From Niabella ginsenosidivorans (GTDB lineage: Bacteria; Bacteroidota; Bacteroidia; Chitinophagales; Chitinophagaceae): DNA of 64,000 nt. The stretch's first letter is position 1. Each line of letters opens with the position of its first letter. Location: positions 3,100,001 to 3,164,000 of the forward strand of contig NZ_CP015772.1 in the NCBI RefSeq assembly GCF_001654455.1, written 5' to 3'. A program made the translations under genes and the position numbers. This document shows, piece after piece, positions 63,794 to 64,000 of the stretch. The notes beneath the pieces were generated by a model that saw only the letters and a list, made by a program, of their open reading frames with translations, ran no database searches and was not told the DNA's origin.

Positions 63794-64000
63794 ATGGAAT
63801 TAAAAATATCCCCCGCCGAGGAGAATTATATAAAGGCCGTTTATCACTTACAGCAAAATGAGCAGCCGGTGAATACCACCGGCCTGTCGGATCTGCTCAA
63901 CACGGCCCCGGCTTCGGTTACAGATATGCTCAAAAAGCTAAAGCAAAAAAAACTGGTCAGCTACAAGGCCTATTATGGCTGCACCCTTACTGAAAGCGGG
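63794..64000 (+). CDS. DtxR/MntR family metal-dependent regulator (partial)
   Basis: The first 69 codons of a gene that runs past the window edge: MELKISPAEENYIKAVYHLQ, then NTTGLSDLLNTAPASVTDML and KKLKQKKLVSYKAYYGCTLT. This is the winged helix-turn-helix and start of the dimer domain of DtxR/MntR/TroR proteins, which bind Fe(II) or Mn(II) and repress uptake genes. The metal ligands lie outside the window, so iron versus manganese cannot be decided. Confidence 0.9.
   Translation, partial: MELKISPAEENYIKAVYHLQQNEQPVNTTGLSDLLNTAPASVTDMLKKLKQKKLVSYKAYYGCTLTESG

Noticed and set aside
1-64000. tRNA, rRNA or CRISPR arrays
   Set aside because: I looked for cloverleaf ends, 16S/23S landmarks and regular spacer-repeat patterns and found none; the tandem repeats seen have no spacers.

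Overview
The window comes from a Bacteroidota chromosome, most likely a Chitinophagaceae-type soil or environmental bacterium. The evidence is two SusC/SusD pairs, promoters with the Bacteroidota -7 box TAnnTTTG, a glutaminyl-tRNA synthetase, a futalosine-pathway menaquinone gene and moderate GC. The assignment is inferred from gene content only. No rRNA, tRNA or CRISPR array was seen.

Layout. 0.4-2.6 kb: M13 metallopeptidase lipoprotein. 3.2-12 kb: a contact-weapon island on the + strand (VgrG, an unassigned adaptor-like protein, a PAAR-headed RHS protein with a nuclease-like tip, a probable immunity gene), followed by debris of older tip exchanges (a broken immunity-like gene, an orphan gene, a short copy of the rhs core) and a decayed IS630 element. 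13-19 kb: Gfo/Idh oxidoreductase, L,D-transpeptidase lipoprotein, a decayed ferredoxin-reductase pseudogene, a small lipoprotein and a MarR-GNAT fusion. 19.3-21.8 kb: a compact minus-strand cassette of a short Asp/Gly-repeat peptide, a JmjC-type 2-oxoglutarate oxygenase and a thioredoxin-like [2Fe-2S] protein, which looks like a peptide-modification (RiPP-like) system. 22-24 kb: small membrane protein and glnS.

24.3-56.4 kb is one large minus-strand carbohydrate locus: two DUF4185 (GH183), two DUF2961 (GH172), one GH116, an L-fucose/D-arabinose isomerase, a FucP-type permease, two SusC/SusD pairs, two LacI regulators, a 717-residue protein of unknown family, and a CobW GTPase, a GlpF-type channel and a thioredoxin-like protein. 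GH183 (endo-D-arabinanase), GH172 (exo-alpha-D-arabinofuranosidase) and GH116 (exo-beta-D-arabinofuranosidase in D-arabinan degraders), plus an isomerase that also converts D-arabinose to D-ribulose, point to D-arabinan (the arabinan of mycobacterial arabinogalactan and lipoarabinomannan) rather than fucose. A repeated operator with core AAWCGTTTAA lies before SusC1 (twice), GH172-A and GH172-B, so three transcription units probably share one LacI regulator.

56.5-64 kb returns to housekeeping genes: HAD hydrolase, class I fructose-bisphosphate aldolase, thioredoxin, nucleoside-type MFS permease, MqnE, CBS-domain protein, a lipoprotein, and the start of a DtxR-family regulator with a DtxR-like box in front. 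Several intergenic gaps carry degenerate tandem repeats with units like CAGTTATCAGTTTT or GAACTATGAACTAT and short palindromes.
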